64,000 bases of DNA from Thiomonas bhubaneswarensis (GTDB lineage: Bacteria; Pseudomonadota; Gammaproteobacteria; Burkholderiales; Burkholderiaceae_C): NCBI RefSeq assembly GCF_001418255.1, contig NZ_LIPV01000001.1, positions 350,607 through 414,606 on the forward strand, written 5' to 3'. Positions within the stretch are counted from its first letter, which is position 1. The number at the start of each line of letters is the position of its first letter. A program made the translations under genes and the position numbers. This document shows positions 37,430 to 51,746 of the stretch, in pieces. The notes under the pieces were generated by a model that saw nothing but the letters and a program-made list of their open reading frames with translations, was not told the origin of the DNA and searched no databases.

Positions 37430-38761
37430 TCAATGCAGCTTGATGCGCGGCTCGGTGGTGCGCGAGATCATGCGCGCCAGGGTCAGGAAGGCGGTCTTCC
37501 AGAAACCGTGCAGGGCGTGCAGATGCATGCGGTAGAGAAGCCAGTAGATGAAGCGGGCGAAATGTCCTTCGATGAACATGCTGCCCTTCGATAGACCACC
37601 CATGAGACTGCCGACAGTGCTGTGCTCGCCCAGCGACACCAACGAGCCGAAGTCGCGGTAGTGAAAGGTCAGCAACGGCTTGCCCTGCAATTGCCGCGCA
37701 ATCTGGCGGGCGATGAGACTGGCCTGCTGGTGCGCGGCCTGGGCGCGCGGCGGCACATTGCCGTCATGTCCCTCCCAGACGCATGCGGCGCAGTCGCCCA
37801 GCGCGTAGATCGAGTCGTCGCGGCTGGTCTGCAGCGTGGGGCGCACGACGAGCTGGTTGATGCGGTTGGTCTCCAGACCGTCGATATCGCGCAGGAAATC
37901 CGGCGCCTTCACACCAGCTGCCCAGACCACCAGTTCAGCGGGAAGGAAGTCGCCATCGGCCGTGCGTACGCCCGTTGCGGTGACTTCGGTCACGCGCTTG
38001 CCGGTATGCATCTGCACGCCGAGCTTGGCGAGTTCACCCGCTGCCGCGGCCGACAGCCGCTCGGGCAGCGCAGGCAGGATGCGGGGCGCGGCCTCGACCA
38101 GGCTCAGGCGCACGTCGCGTTCGGGGTCGATGCGGTCGAGGCCATAGGCGGCCAGCACCCGGGTGGAGTTGTGCAGCTCGGCCACCAGTTCCACCCCGGT
38201 CGCCCCGGCGCCGATGGCCACGACCTTGAGCTGCTCCGGCCGCAGCGGGCCGCTCTGGGTGTTGGCGGCGATGCAGGCATTCACCAGGCGGCGGTGAAAG
38301 CGCCGGGCGTCTTCGGGCGTGTCGAGGGCAATGGCATGTTCGGCCGCGCCGGGCGTGCCGAAGTCGTTGTTCTGACTGCCCACAGCGATCACCAGCATGT
38401 CGTAGCCGATGCGGCGGCGGGGCACGATCTCGCGCCCGTCCTCGTCGAGCGTGGGGGCGACGAGCACTTCGCGGCGCTCGCGGTCGAGACCGTCCATCGC
38501 GCCGAGCCGGTACTTGAAATGGTGCCAGGTGGACTGGGCGAGGTAGTTCAGCTCGTTGTCGTCGATGCCCAGCGTGCCTGCGGCCGCCTGGTGCAGCAGC
38601 GGCTTCCAGAGATGACTGCGGCCCCTCTCGATCAGAGTGATGTCGGCCTGCCGCTGCCGTCCCAGCGTATCGCCCAGCCGGGTGGCCAGTTCCAATCCAC
38701 CGGCGCCACCGCCGACGATGACGATGCGTGGCAGAGCAGAATCGGTGGACATCGGGGGCAT
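37430..38761 (-). CDS. ndh: Type II NADH dehydrogenase (Ndh-like FAD oxidoreductase)
   Basis: 443 residues from ATG 38761 (a second ATG at 38752 is equally possible; neither has a clear ribosome site). FAD motif RIVIVGGGAGGLELATRLG opens the protein, NADH motif VVAIGAGATGVELVAEL lies in the middle, and the second FAD contact is SIYALGDCAAC. A C-terminal amphipathic/hydrophobic segment (FARFIYWLLYRMHLHALHG) fits membrane attachment. It passes electrons from NADH to quinone without pumping protons. Divergent from leuS. Confidence 0.88.
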   Translation of the reverse strand: MPPMSTDSALPRIVIVGGGAGGLELATRLGDTLGRQRQADITLIERGRSHLWKPLLHQAAAGTLGIDDNELNYLAQSTWHHFKYRLGAMDGLDRERREVLVAPTLDEDGREIVPRRRIGYDMLVIAVGSQNNDFGTPGAAEHAIALDTPEDARRFHRRLVNACIAANTQSGPLRPEQLKVVAIGAGATGVELVAELHNSTRVLAAYGLDRIDPERDVRLSLVEAAPRILPALPERLSAAAAGELAKLGVQMHTGKRVTEVTATGVRTADGDFLPAELVVWAAGVKAPDFLRDIDGLETNRINQLVVRPTLQTSRDDSIYALGDCAACVWEGHDGNVPPRAQAAHQQASLIARQIARQLQGKPLLTFHYRDFGSLVSLGEHSTVGSLMGGLSKGSMFIEGHFARFIYWLLYRMHLHALHGFWKTAFLTLARMISRTTEPRIKLH

Positions 38762-38837
38762 GGCGATGGATCGTGAGTGCAATGGCCTTATTGGAGACCG
38801 CCCGGCGCCCGCGCGCAAGTGCGGACGCGACCACTAA

Positions 38838-41534
<2,697 letters not shown>

Positions 41535-42023
41535 ATGAAGCGCCGCAGCGTCGTTGTTTTCCTTCCCCTGCTGGGCCTCAGCGCCTGCGGCTTTCATCTG
41601 CGCGGCTCGACCAATCTGTCGTTCAGCACGATGTATGTCGCTGGCGCCCAGACCTCGGCTTTAGTCATCGCCCTCAAGCGCCAGATCGCCGCGACCACGG
41701 CAACGCGCATCGCGCCCGATGCCAAGTCGGCGCAGGTGGTGTTCACCCTGCTCAGCGAAGCGCAGACGCAGACGCCGCAGGCCTACAACGCCGACGGCAC
41801 GGTGGCGCAATACCTGCTGCGCTACACCGTGCGTTTTCAGCTCACCACGCCGCAGGGCCGGATGCTGATCGCCCCCACCGAGCTGAGCCAGACCAGCAAT
41901 CTCAGCTACAACTCCAGCGCCACGCTGGCCAAGGCCAACGAATCCGATCTGCTCTACCGCGGCATGCGCGAGGAATTGATCAACCGTCTGATGTACCAGC
42001 TGGCCGCAGTGAAGGTGAACTGA
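41535..42023 (+). CDS. lptE: LPS-assembly lipoprotein LptE
   Basis: 162 residues. Lipoprotein signal with lipobox LSAC, Cys18, followed by the LptE hallmark GFHLRGS. It plugs the LptD barrel in the outer membrane. The order leuS-lptE-holA is conserved in many Proteobacteria and supports the call. It starts immediately after the leuS stop and its stop overlaps the holA start by one base. Confidence 0.92.
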   Translation: MKRRSVVVFLPLLGLSACGFHLRGSTNLSFSTMYVAGAQTSALVIALKRQIAATTATRIAPDAKSAQVVFTLLSEAQTQTPQAYNADGTVAQYLLRYTVRFQLTTPQGRMLIAPTELSQTSNLSYNSSATLAKANESDLLYRGMREELINRLMYQLAAVKVN

Positions 42024-43114
42024 TGCAGCTTGCCGCAGACCAGCTCGACGCCCATCTCGCAGGCACGCTGCGCCCGCTTTACGCGGTGCATGGCGACGAG
42101 ACCCTGCTGGTCAACGAAGCGGTGGACGCCATTCGCGCCCGCGCCCGGCAGCAGGGTTTCGACGAGCGCGAGAGCCACACCGTCGAACGTGGTTTCGACT
42201 GGAGCCACCTGCTCGCGGGCAGCCGCGAGATCAGCCTGTTCGGCGGACGCCGTCTCATCGAACTGCGCATTCCCGGCGGCAAGCCCGGGCGCGACGGCGG
42301 CGAGGCGCTTGCAGCGCTACCCCAACATCTGTCGGCCGACGTCATGGCCGTGGTGGTGCTGCCCAGGCTCGATACCGCCACGCAGAAATCCGCCTGGTTC
42401 ACCGCGTTGGCGCAGCATGGCGTGGCGGTGCGGGTGGACAGCATCGAGCTGGCGCAACTGCCGCGCTGGATCGCCGCCCGCCTGCAGCGCCACGGCTTCA
42501 CCCTGCCGCCGGGCGAGGCCGGGCGGGCGCTGACCGACTTTCTGGTGGCGCGCGTGGAAGGCAATCTGCTGGCCGCGCATCAGGAAATCGAAAAACTCGC
42601 GCTGCTCTGCCCACCCGGCCCGCTCGACCCCGACACCGTGGAGCAGGCCGTGTTGAACGTGGCGCGCTACAGCGTGTTCAAGCTCGGTGAAGCGGTGCTG
42701 GGCGGCGACGTCACCCGCCTGCGGCGCATGCTCGAAGGACTGCAGGCCGAGGGCGTGGCCCCGGTGCTGGTGCACTGGACGCTGGCCGACGACATCCGCG
42801 CCTGGCTGCGCATCCGCCAGGGGCTCGACGCCGGGCAGGCGCTGCCCGCGCTGCTGCGCGCCAACCGCATCTGGGGCGTGAAGGAAAAGCTGCTCGAGCG
42901 CGCGCTGCCTCGCCTGCGCACACCCGACCTGGAGCGCCTGCTGCAACTCGCGGCGCAATGCGATCTGGCGGTCAAGGGACTGCGCCCCGACTCCCTGCCG
43001 CGCGCGCCTTGGGACGCGCTGCAGGTGCTCGCCCTGTCCATGCTCGACGCCCTCTGGCCCTCTCCGCCAGCCGCGAGGCAGGGCCGAAGGCTGGTGCTGC
43101 GCCCGGAGTTCTGA
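42023..43114 (+). CDS. holA: DNA polymerase III delta subunit
   Basis: 363 residues. Clamp-loader delta fold; opening LYAVHGDETLLVNEAVDAIRA and later YSVFKLGEAVLGGDVTRLRRML are typical. It opens the beta clamp. The ATG shares a base with the lptE stop (TGATG), so it is translationally coupled. The open frame extends far upstream inside leuS but that part is antisense-frame noise. Confidence 0.92.
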   Translation: MQLAADQLDAHLAGTLRPLYAVHGDETLLVNEAVDAIRARARQQGFDERESHTVERGFDWSHLLAGSREISLFGGRRLIELRIPGGKPGRDGGEALAALPQHLSADVMAVVVLPRLDTATQKSAWFTALAQHGVAVRVDSIELAQLPRWIAARLQRHGFTLPPGEAGRALTDFLVARVEGNLLAAHQEIEKLALLCPPGPLDPDTVEQAVLNVARYSVFKLGEAVLGGDVTRLRRMLEGLQAEGVAPVLVHWTLADDIRAWLRIRQGLDAGQALPALLRANRIWGVKEKLLERALPRLRTPDLERLLQLAAQCDLAVKGLRPDSLPRAPWDALQVLALSMLDALWPSPPAARQGRRLVLRPEF

Positions 43115-43217
43115 ACCTAGCCTCATCAGCCCGCGGCGGTGAACTCTGGCGCGCCGGGCGGCTCATAACACGGGCCGCCGGTTTCGCGGGGCGCCTCCAT
43201 TCAAGTCGTTCAACACC

Positions 43218-43865
43218 ATGCCCGTCTTTTCTTTTCTCCACGCCCAGGCCCGGCGGTCGACCCTGCTGCTCGGCGCCATCGGCCTCTCGGCCGCAGTCCT
43301 GTCGTCTGCGGCATTCGCGCAGACCGCACCCAGCTTCACCGCAGGGCCGGACGACTTGATGCGCGTGCTGCCCGCGCGCCTGCTGCCCGCCTTGCAGGCC
43401 GACTGTCACGGCATCAGGACCGTTGCGCCAGCCTGGCGCGCGCAGCTCGATGCCTCGGCGGCCCTGCTGGTCAGGCTCAATCAGGCCCAGGTGCCCGAGC
43501 AGCAGGCCGTCTTGCCCATGGCCATGCTCTGCCCTGCGCCCAGTCCACTCGCGACTGCGTGGAGCCGGGCTGCGGGACAGGCGAGCAATCTGGTCAAGCT
43601 CGACTTTCCCGGCGCGCCCGGAGAAGTCAGCGGTGCCAGCTTCCTCGGGCCGCAAGGCAGCCGGGTGCTGCTGGTCAATCGCAGCATGCAGCCCGTGCGC
43701 GTGAAACTGGGCAGCTGGGTGCCCAAGGACGCGCGGCTCGATCAATTCACCCAGGGTGATGCCGCGTCGAATCCACCGAAAATCGAGCACCTGCGCCGCC
43801 CTCTGGGCGCTGCTGACGAACAAGGTGTTCTACTGCCGCCGCTGTCGTTGAGCGTGATTGGCTGA
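43218..43865 (+). CDS. Hypothetical exported protein
   Basis: 215 residues with a signal peptide (hydrophobic core STLLLGAIGLSAAVLSSA, cleavage likely after AFA at about residue 34). The mature protein is Ala/Leu-rich with two Cys and no recognised family. It begins 103 bases after holA. Its stop is 20 bases from the left end of the palindromic element at 43885. Confidence 0.65.
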   Translation: MPVFSFLHAQARRSTLLLGAIGLSAAVLSSAAFAQTAPSFTAGPDDLMRVLPARLLPALQADCHGIRTVAPAWRAQLDASAALLVRLNQAQVPEQQAVLPMAMLCPAPSPLATAWSRAAGQASNLVKLDFPGAPGEVSGASFLGPQGSRVLLVNRSMQPVRVKLGSWVPKDARLDQFTQGDAASNPPKIEHLRRPLGAADEQGVLLPPLSLSVIG

Positions 43866-43884
43866 AGGCCGAGGCAGCGGGCCA

Positions 43885-44049
43885 AGGAGCCTGTCGGGCT
43901 TGGGGCGCGGATGGCGAAAGAGGGGCCTGCGGATGCCATGTGGCGGCGGATTTGCAGCCCCATAGCGGGACTATGGGGCAAAAAGCCGCTGCCGCAGGGC
44001 GCCGCAGGGTCATTTTGCAGCCCGCGATCCTCAAGCCCGACAGGCTCCT
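43885..44049. repeat. 165-bp palindromic element with perfect 18-bp terminal inverted repeats
   Basis: The left end AGGAGCCTGTCGGGCTTG (43885-43902) is the exact reverse complement of the right end (44032-44049). The 129 bases between them are non-coding and contain a perfect 8-base hairpin CCCCATAG-N5-CTATGGGG (43958-43978), with TTTGC and GCAAA extending it. It fills almost the whole gap between two convergent genes. No clear target duplication and no transposase. It looks like a MITE or a REP/BIME-type repeat, and may also end transcription of both neighbours. No second copy was seen in the window. Confidence 0.6.
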
Positions 44050-44059
44050 AGTTCAGGGC

Positions 44060-44824
44060 TCATGCCGCCCAGCGACGCAGCTCGTCCAGACCGACCACGC
44101 CCGACCACGGCTGGCCGCAGGCACGTCCGGTAGCGGGCGCATCGGCGTCGCCCAGGCCATCGAGCCAGGCCAGGGCGCCGTCGAAGTTTTCGTGGTGGGT
44201 ATAGGCACCCGTGGTGACCACGGTGCGCAAGCCCGCGCCGTGCGCGGCGCGCAGACCGTTGGTCGAATCCTCGAACGCCAGACATTGCTCGGGGCGCAAG
44301 GCCATGCGTTCGAGCACCCAGGTGTAGATGCCGGGATCGGGCTTTTTGCGCGGCACGGCGTCGCCCGCGCCCACGACCTCGAACCAGTCCATGCCACCGG
44401 CACCCAGCGTGGCGTGGATCAGGGCTTCGACATTGTCGGGCGTGGTGGTGGTGGCGATCGCCAACCGCACCCCGGCGCCGCGCGCCTGCTCCAGCACACG
44501 GCGCACGCCGGGGCGCAGGCCGATGCCGCCTTCGGCCACCAGGCGGACGTAATGCGCGGTCTTGCGGCGATGCAGCTCGGCGATGAGCCCGGCCGCGTCC
44601 GGCCCCTGTGCTGCCTGCGGATCGACCTCCTGCCAATAGGCCAGCATGCGCTCCTTGCCGCCCGTGATGGCGAGGAGGCGGCCGTAGGTGGGCACGTCCC
44701 AGTTCCAGTCCAGGCCGATGTCGGCGAAGGCCTGGTTGAAGGCAATGCGATGACCGTCGCGCTCGGTTTCGGCCAGGGTGCCATCGACGTCGAAAATCAG
44801 CGCGCGCAAATCGGTGGCGCTCAT
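44060..44824 (-). CDS. cbbY: CbbY-type HAD phosphatase
   Basis: 254-residue HAD hydrolase with a helical cap. Motif I is IFDVDGTLAETE (D12, D14), motif II IATTTTPDN, motif III PRKKPDPG with FEDSTNG. CbbY enzymes degrade xylulose-1,5-bisphosphate, an inhibitory misfire product of RuBisCO. The EDSTNG and AETERDGHR features match CbbY better than general phosphoglycolate phosphatases. Overlaps the upstream redoxin gene by four bases, so the pair is cotranslated downstream of the Calvin operon. Confidence 0.82.
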   Translation of the reverse strand: MSATDLRALIFDVDGTLAETERDGHRIAFNQAFADIGLDWNWDVPTYGRLLAITGGKERMLAYWQEVDPQAAQGPDAAGLIAELHRRKTAHYVRLVAEGGIGLRPGVRRVLEQARGAGVRLAIATTTTPDNVEALIHATLGAGGMDWFEVVGAGDAVPRKKPDPGIYTWVLERMALRPEQCLAFEDSTNGLRAAHGAGLRTVVTTGAYTHHENFDGALAWLDGLGDADAPATGRACGQPWSGVVGLDELRRWAA

Positions 44825-45378
44825 GCCGCTTCCTTCCACTTGATCGAGCAGCCGATGCTGGGGTATTGCTCGTCGGGGCCGATGCTGGTGGCGGCGATCT
44901 GCTTCATGGCCTCGAACAGGTCGCGGCGCACGTCGGGCGCGGCGGCCTGCTTGCGCGAGGCGTCGAGCTGGCCGCGGTATTGCAGCTTCAGATCGGTGTT
45001 GAAGCCGAAGAAATCGGGCGTGCAGACGGCCCCATAGGCTTTGGCCACATCCTGCGATTCGTCGTACAGGTAAGGAAAGCCAAAGCCGTGCCTGGCGGCG
45101 AACAGCTTCATGTTGTCGAACGAGTCCTCAGGGTAGGCGGACACGTCGTTGCTGCTGATCGCCACGGCATGCACGCCCAGGGCGCGCAGTTCGTCGGTAT
45201 CGCGCTTGATGCGGTCGGCCACGGCCTGCACATAGGGGCAATGATTGCAGATGAACATGACCAGCGTGCCCTTGGGGCCGCGCACGTCGGCCAGGGTGTA
45301 GCTGCGCCCGTCGATGCCGGGCAGCGAAAAGTCGGGGGCGGCAAAGCCGCGTTGCAGGGGGTCGGCGGTAGCAGCCAT
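44821..45378 (-). CDS. Thioredoxin-fold redoxin (AhpC/TSA-like)
   Basis: 185 residues, cytoplasmic (no signal). The active-site CxxC is in MFICNHCPYV (C44, C47), and AYGAVCTPDFFGF resembles the cis-Pro region of peroxiredoxin-like thioredoxin proteins. ATG at 45378 has GGAG 7 bases upstream (a GTG codon directly precedes it). Lies 95 bases after cbbA with a strong hairpin between; may be a thiol reductase or peroxidase linked to Calvin-cycle redox control, which is inference. Confidence 0.8.
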   Translation of the reverse strand: MAATADPLQRGFAAPDFSLPGIDGRSYTLADVRGPKGTLVMFICNHCPYVQAVADRIKRDTDELRALGVHAVAISSNDVSAYPEDSFDNMKLFAARHGFGFPYLYDESQDVAKAYGAVCTPDFFGFNTDLKLQYRGQLDASRKQAAAPDVRRDLFEAMKQIAATSIGPDEQYPSIGCSIKWKEAA

Positions 45379-45407
45379 CACGAAACTCCTTGAAGCAAGT
45401 GTGCAGA

Positions 45408-45437
45408 CGACAACCCCGGCCGGGGCCGGGGTTGTCG
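45408..45437 (-). terminator. Perfect 13-bp hairpin after the cbbA gene
   Basis: CGACAACCCCGGC (45408-45420) pairs perfectly with GCCGGGGTTGTCG (45425-45437) over a 4-base loop. It lies 36 bases downstream of cbbA. The minus-strand sequence after the stem is only mildly T-rich (TCTGCACACTT), so termination may be partial, allowing some read-through into the redoxin and cbbY. Confidence 0.6.
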
Positions 45438-45472
45438 GATGATCGACGCGCGATCGAGGTGCAGAATGGGAT

Positions 45473-46537
45473 TCAGTTGACCTTGGGGTCGAGCTGGCCC
45501 TTTTCGTAGCGCTTGTACATCTCTTCCAGATTGATGGGCTTGATCTTGCTGGCCTTGCCCGCGGTGCCGAAGGCTTCGTAGCGCGCCTTGCAGATGTCCT
45601 TCATGGCCTTGGTCGAGGCGATGAGGAATTTGCGCGGATCGAATTCCTTGGGATGGTCGTGCAGGAACTTGCGGGTGGCGCCGGTCGAAGCCATGCGCAG
45701 ATCGGTGTCGATGTTGACCTTGCGCACACCGTGCTTGATGCCTTCGACGATCTCTTCCACGGGAACGCCATAGGTCTCGCCCATGTCGCCGCCGTACTCG
45801 TTGATGATCTTGAGCCATTCCTGCGGCACCGAGGAAGAGCCGTGCATCACCAGGTGGGTGTTGGGAATGCGGGCGTGAATTTCCTTGATGCGGCCGATGG
45901 CCAGGATGTCGCCAGTGGGCGGGCGGGTGAACTTGTAGGCGCCGTGGCTGGTGCCGATGGCGATCGCCAGCGCGTCGACATGGGTCTTCTTGACGAAGTC
46001 GGCAGCCTCCTCGGGGTCGGTCAGCAGTTGGCTGTGATCGAGCGCGCCTTCGGCGCCGATGCCGTCTTCCTCACCGGCCATGCCGGTTTCGAGCGAGCCC
46101 AGGCAACCCAGTTCACCTTCGACCGACACACCGCAGGCGTGCGACATTTCCACGGTGCGACGGGTGACATCGACGTTGTACTCATAGGTGGTGGGCGTCT
46201 TGCCGTCGGTGCCGAGCGACCCGTCCATCATCACCGAGCTGAAGCCCAGCTGGATGGAGCGCTGGCAGACCGCCGGGCTGGTGCCGTGATCCTGGTGCAT
46301 GACCACGGGGATATGCGGAAACTCCTCGACCGCCGCCAGGATGAGGTGGCGCAGGAAGGGCGCGCCGGCGTATTTGCGGGCGCCGGCGGAGGCCTGGACG
46401 ATCACCGGGGAGTCGGTTTCGTCAGCAGCCTCCATGATGGCGCGCATCTGCTCGAGGTTGTTGACGTTGAAAGCGGGAACGCCGTAGGAATGCTCGGCCG
46501 CGTGGTCGAGCAGTTGACGCAGGGAAATCAGGGCCAT
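45473..46537 (-). CDS. cbbA: Fructose-bisphosphate aldolase, class II
   Basis: 354 residues, zinc-dependent class II A aldolase. Zinc/substrate motifs are in [26 protein letters not shown] and [17 protein letters not shown] precedes ATG 46537. It makes fructose-1,6-bisphosphate and sedoheptulose-1,7-bisphosphate in the Calvin cycle. Last Calvin enzyme of the operon, order matching the cbb operon of Cupriavidus. Confidence 0.95.
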   Translation of the reverse strand: MALISLRQLLDHAAEHSYGVPAFNVNNLEQMRAIMEAADETDSPVIVQASAGARKYAGAPFLRHLILAAVEEFPHIPVVMHQDHGTSPAVCQRSIQLGFSSVMMDGSLGTDGKTPTTYEYNVDVTRRTVEMSHACGVSVEGELGCLGSLETGMAGEEDGIGAEGALDHSQLLTDPEEAADFVKKTHVDALAIAIGTSHGAYKFTRPPTGDILAIGRIKEIHARIPNTHLVMHGSSSVPQEWLKIINEYGGDMGETYGVPVEEIVEGIKHGVRKVNIDTDLRMASTGATRKFLHDHPKEFDPRKFLIASTKAMKDICKARYEAFGTAGKASKIKPINLEEMYKRYEKGQLDPKVN

Positions 46538-46601
46538 GATGGACTCCTCAAGAAGGAAAGAACAGGGTCAGCGAAGGTCGGGCATGAAACGACGGGCACC
46601 A

Positions 46602-47807
46602 TCAGGACAGCGGCTGCTTGGCACGCTGCTGCAGGATCTCGAAGGCCGGCAACTGCTTGCCTTCGAGCACCTCGAGGAAGGCACCGCCGCCGGTAGAGAT
46701 GTAGCCGATCTTGTCGGCGATACCGTATTTGGCGATGGCCGCCAGGGTGTCGCCGCCACCGGCAATCGAGAACGCCGGGCTGTTGGCGATGGCTTCGGCC
46801 AGGGTCTTGGTGCCGTTGGCGAAGGCATCGAACTCGAACACGCCCACCGGGCCATTCCAGACGATGGTGCCTGCGGCCTTGAGCTTCTCGGCCAGCATTT
46901 GCGCGGTCTTGGGGCCGATGTCGAGAATCATGTCGTCGGCGCCGACGTCCTTGGCGTCTTTCACGGTGGCCTTGGCATCGGCAGCGAAGCGGTCGGCAAC
47001 GACCACATCGACGGGAATGGGCACTTCGGCGCCACGCTCCTTCATCTTGGCGATGACCTTTTTCGCCTCGTCGATCAGATCGGGCTCGGCCAGGCTCTTG
47101 CCGATGGGCAGACCTTCGGCCAGCATGAAGGTGTTGGCGATGCCGCCGCCCACGATCAGACCGTCGACCTTGTCGGCCAGGCTTTGCAGAATGGTCAGCT
47201 TGGTGGACACCTTGGAACCCGCGACGATGGCCACCAGCGGCCGGGCCGGGTTGGCCAGCGCGCGGTTGATGGCATCGATCTCGGCGGCCAGCAGCGGGCC
47301 GGCGCAGGCGATGGGCGCATACTTGGCGATGCCGTAGGTGGTGGCCTCGGCGCGGTGCGCGGTGCCGAAAGCGTCGTTCACATAGATGTCGGCGAGCTTG
47401 GCGATCTTCTGCGACAGCGCGTCGTCGTTTTTCTTCTCGCCCTTGTTGACGCGGGCGTTTTCCAGCATGACCACGTCGCCGGGCCGCACGTCGAAGCCGC
47501 CGTCCACCCAGTTGGCCTGCAGCCGCACGGGCACGCCGAGCAGCTCGCTCAGGCGCTTGGCTACGGGAGCCAGCGAGTCTTCGGGCTTGAACTCGCCCTC
47601 GGTCGGGCGCCCCAGGTGCGATGTGATCATCACCCCGGCACCGGCGTCGAGCGCCATCTTCACCGCGGGCACCGAAGCGCGCACGCGGGTGTCTTCGGTG
47701 ATCTCGCCCTTGTCGTTGAGCGGCACGTTCAGGTCGGCGCGGATGAATACGCGCTTGTCCTGGGCGAAGCCGCGCTTGCACACTTCTTCAAAGGTCAGGA
47801 TTTGCAT
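46602..47807 (-). CDS. cbbK: Phosphoglycerate kinase
   Basis: 401 residues. N-terminal substrate site [15 protein letters not shown] and [10 protein letters not shown]-terminal ATP site with [15 protein letters not shown]. It phosphorylates 3-phosphoglycerate in the cycle. AGGAGAG ribosome site before ATG 47807. 70 bases after the GAPDH gene; that spacer has GTGAGC/GCTCAC arms (47841-47869) that could form a weak hairpin on the polycistronic message. Confidence 0.96.
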   Translation of the reverse strand: MQILTFEEVCKRGFAQDKRVFIRADLNVPLNDKGEITEDTRVRASVPAVKMALDAGAGVMITSHLGRPTEGEFKPEDSLAPVAKRLSELLGVPVRLQANWVDGGFDVRPGDVVMLENARVNKGEKKNDDALSQKIAKLADIYVNDAFGTAHRAEATTYGIAKYAPIACAGPLLAAEIDAINRALANPARPLVAIVAGSKVSTKLTILQSLADKVDGLIVGGGIANTFMLAEGLPIGKSLAEPDLIDEAKKVIAKMKERGAEVPIPVDVVVADRFAADAKATVKDAKDVGADDMILDIGPKTAQMLAEKLKAAGTIVWNGPVGVFEFDAFANGTKTLAEAIANSPAFSIAGGGDTLAAIAKYGIADKIGYISTGGGAFLEVLEGKQLPAFEILQQRAKQPLS

Positions 47808-47877
47808 CAGTCTCTCCTCGGTTCGGCTGCGGGTGGGCGCGTGAGCAGCCCGCCCGGCTGTGGGCTCACAACCTCTC

Positions 47878-49679
<1,802 letters not shown>

Positions 49680-49700
49680 GGCTCGTGCCTCTCCTTGCGC

Positions 49701-51728
49701 TCAGGCTGCCTGCAGCACGGACTTGGCCACGGCCACAGCGTGCTCGGCGGTCACCTTGAAGTGCTGGTAGAGCTGCGGCGCCGGGGCGGATTCGCCGAAG
49801 GTGGAGATTCCGACGATGCCGCCGTTCAGGCCCACATACTTGTGCCAGAAGTCGGGGTGAGCCGCCTCGATGGCCACGCGCGGCACGGCTGCGGGCAGCA
49901 CCTCGCTGCGATAGGACGCGTCCTGGCGGTCGAAGGCGTTGGTGCAGGGCATGGAGACCACGCGGGCGGCGACGCCCTGCTCGGCCAGCATGCCTTGCGC
50001 CTTGAGCGCGATCTCGACTTCGGAGCCGGTGGCGATCAGCACGATCTGCGGCTTGCCGCCCTGCGCTTCCGAGAGCACATAGCCGCCGCGGGAGATGAAG
50101 CGCTCGGCATCCGCCGGATGCTGGGTGGAGACCAGATTCTGGCGCGACAGCAGCAGCGCGCTGGGGCCGTGCTTGCGCTCGATGGCGTGCTTCCAGGCCA
50201 CGGCGGTTTCGAGCACGTCGGCCGGGCGCCAGACGTCCAGATTGGGAATGAGGCGCAGGCTGGACGGCTGCTCGATCGGCTGGTGCGTCGGGCCGTCTTC
50301 GCCCAGACCGATGGAGTCGTGCGAGAAGACGTGGATGACGCGCTGCTTCATCAGCGCGCTCATGCGCACGCCGTTGCGCGAGTAGTCGGAGAACATCAGG
50401 AAGGTGCCGCCGTAGGGCAGGAAGCCGCCATGCAGCGCCATGCCGTTCATCATGGCCACCATGCCGAACTCGCGCACGCCATACGACAGATAGTTGAACG
50501 CCGTGCCCGGCGCGGCCTTCTCGAAGGAATGCGAGGCCTTGACCGCAGTGAGGTTGGAGCCGGTCAGGTCGGCCGAACCGCCGAACAGGCCGGGCAGCGC
50601 GGGCACCAGGGTTTCCAGCGCGATCTGCGAGGACTTGCGGGTGGCGGTGGCGGCGGTCACTTCACGCGCCTTGGCGTAAAGCGTCTGCACGGTCTGCCCC
50701 CAGTTGGCGGGCAGCTCACCGGCCATGCGGCGCTTGAACTCGGCGGCGAGTTCGGGATGCGCCTTTTCATAGGCGGCAAAGCGCTCGTTCCAGTCGGCTT
50801 CGAGCTTGGCACCGTGGAACTTGGCGTCCCAGGCCTGGTAGATGTCGGCGGGAATTTCGAACGGGCCATGGTCCCAGCCCAGCGCGCGGCGCGTAGCGTC
50901 GGCCTCGGCCTGGCCAAGCGCGGTGCCGTGCACGTCGTGCGTGCCGGCCTTGTTGGGCGAACCCCAGCCGATGGTGGTGCGGCAGATGATGAGGGTGGGC
51001 TTGTCGCTGGTCTTGGCCTCGGCAGTGGCCTTCTCGACGGCGACGGCGTCATGGCCGTCAATGGGGCCGATGACGTTCCAGCCGTAGGCCGCAAAGCGCT
51101 GGGCGGTATTGTCGGAGAACCAGTGTTCGACATGACCGTCGATGGAAATGCCGTTGTCGTCGTAATAGGCGATGAGCTTGTTCAGCTTGAGCGTGCCCGC
51201 CAGCGAGCAGGCTTCGTGGCTGATGCCTTCCATCAGACAGCCGTCGCCGAGGAACACATAGGTATGGTGATCGACGATGGTGTGGCCGGGCTGGTTGAAC
51301 TGCGCGGCCAGCACTTTTTCGGCCAGCGCCATGCCCACGCCGTTGGCGATGCCCTGACCCAGCGGGCCGGTGGTGGTTTCCACACCCGGGGTGTAGCCGA
51401 CTTCGGGGTGGCCCGGCGTCTTGCTGTGCAGTTGGCGGAAACGCTTGAGCTCCTCGATGGGCAGGTCGTAGCCAGTGAGGTGCAGCAGGGCGTAGATCAG
51501 CATCGAGCCGTGGCCGTTGGACAGCACGAAGCGGTCGCGGTTGGCCCAATGCGGGTTGGCCGGGTTATGGTGCATGTGATTGCGCCACAGCACTTCGGCG
51601 ATGTCGGCCATGCCCATCGGGGCGCCGGGGTGGCCGGAGTTGGCGGCCTGCACGGCGTCGATGGCGAGAAAGCGAATGGCGTTGGCCAGACGGCGGCGTT
51701 GTTGGGTGTCGAGTTGCACAGTGGTCAT
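49701..51728 (-). CDS. cbbT: Transketolase
   Basis: 675 residues. ThDP-binding motif [18 protein letters not shown], sugar-phosphate site in [12 protein letters not shown] and [17 protein letters not shown]. It exchanges two-carbon units in the regenerative phase. ATG at 51728, 18 bases after the cbbP stop, 21 bases before cbbZ. Confidence 0.96.
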   Translation of the reverse strand: MTTVQLDTQQRRRLANAIRFLAIDAVQAANSGHPGAPMGMADIAEVLWRNHMHHNPANPHWANRDRFVLSNGHGSMLIYALLHLTGYDLPIEELKRFRQLHSKTPGHPEVGYTPGVETTTGPLGQGIANGVGMALAEKVLAAQFNQPGHTIVDHHTYVFLGDGCLMEGISHEACSLAGTLKLNKLIAYYDDNGISIDGHVEHWFSDNTAQRFAAYGWNVIGPIDGHDAVAVEKATAEAKTSDKPTLIICRTTIGWGSPNKAGTHDVHGTALGQAEADATRRALGWDHGPFEIPADIYQAWDAKFHGAKLEADWNERFAAYEKAHPELAAEFKRRMAGELPANWGQTVQTLYAKAREVTAATATRKSSQIALETLVPALPGLFGGSADLTGSNLTAVKASHSFEKAAPGTAFNYLSYGVREFGMVAMMNGMALHGGFLPYGGTFLMFSDYSRNGVRMSALMKQRVIHVFSHDSIGLGEDGPTHQPIEQPSSLRLIPNLDVWRPADVLETAVAWKHAIERKHGPSALLLSRQNLVSTQHPADAERFISRGGYVLSEAQGGKPQIVLIATGSEVEIALKAQGMLAEQGVAARVVSMPCTNAFDRQDASYRSEVLPAAVPRVAIEAAHPDFWHKYVGLNGGIVGISTFGESAPAPQLYQHFKVTAEHAVAVAKSVLQAA

Positions 51729-51746
51729 GGTGGGTATCCCAGAGAT

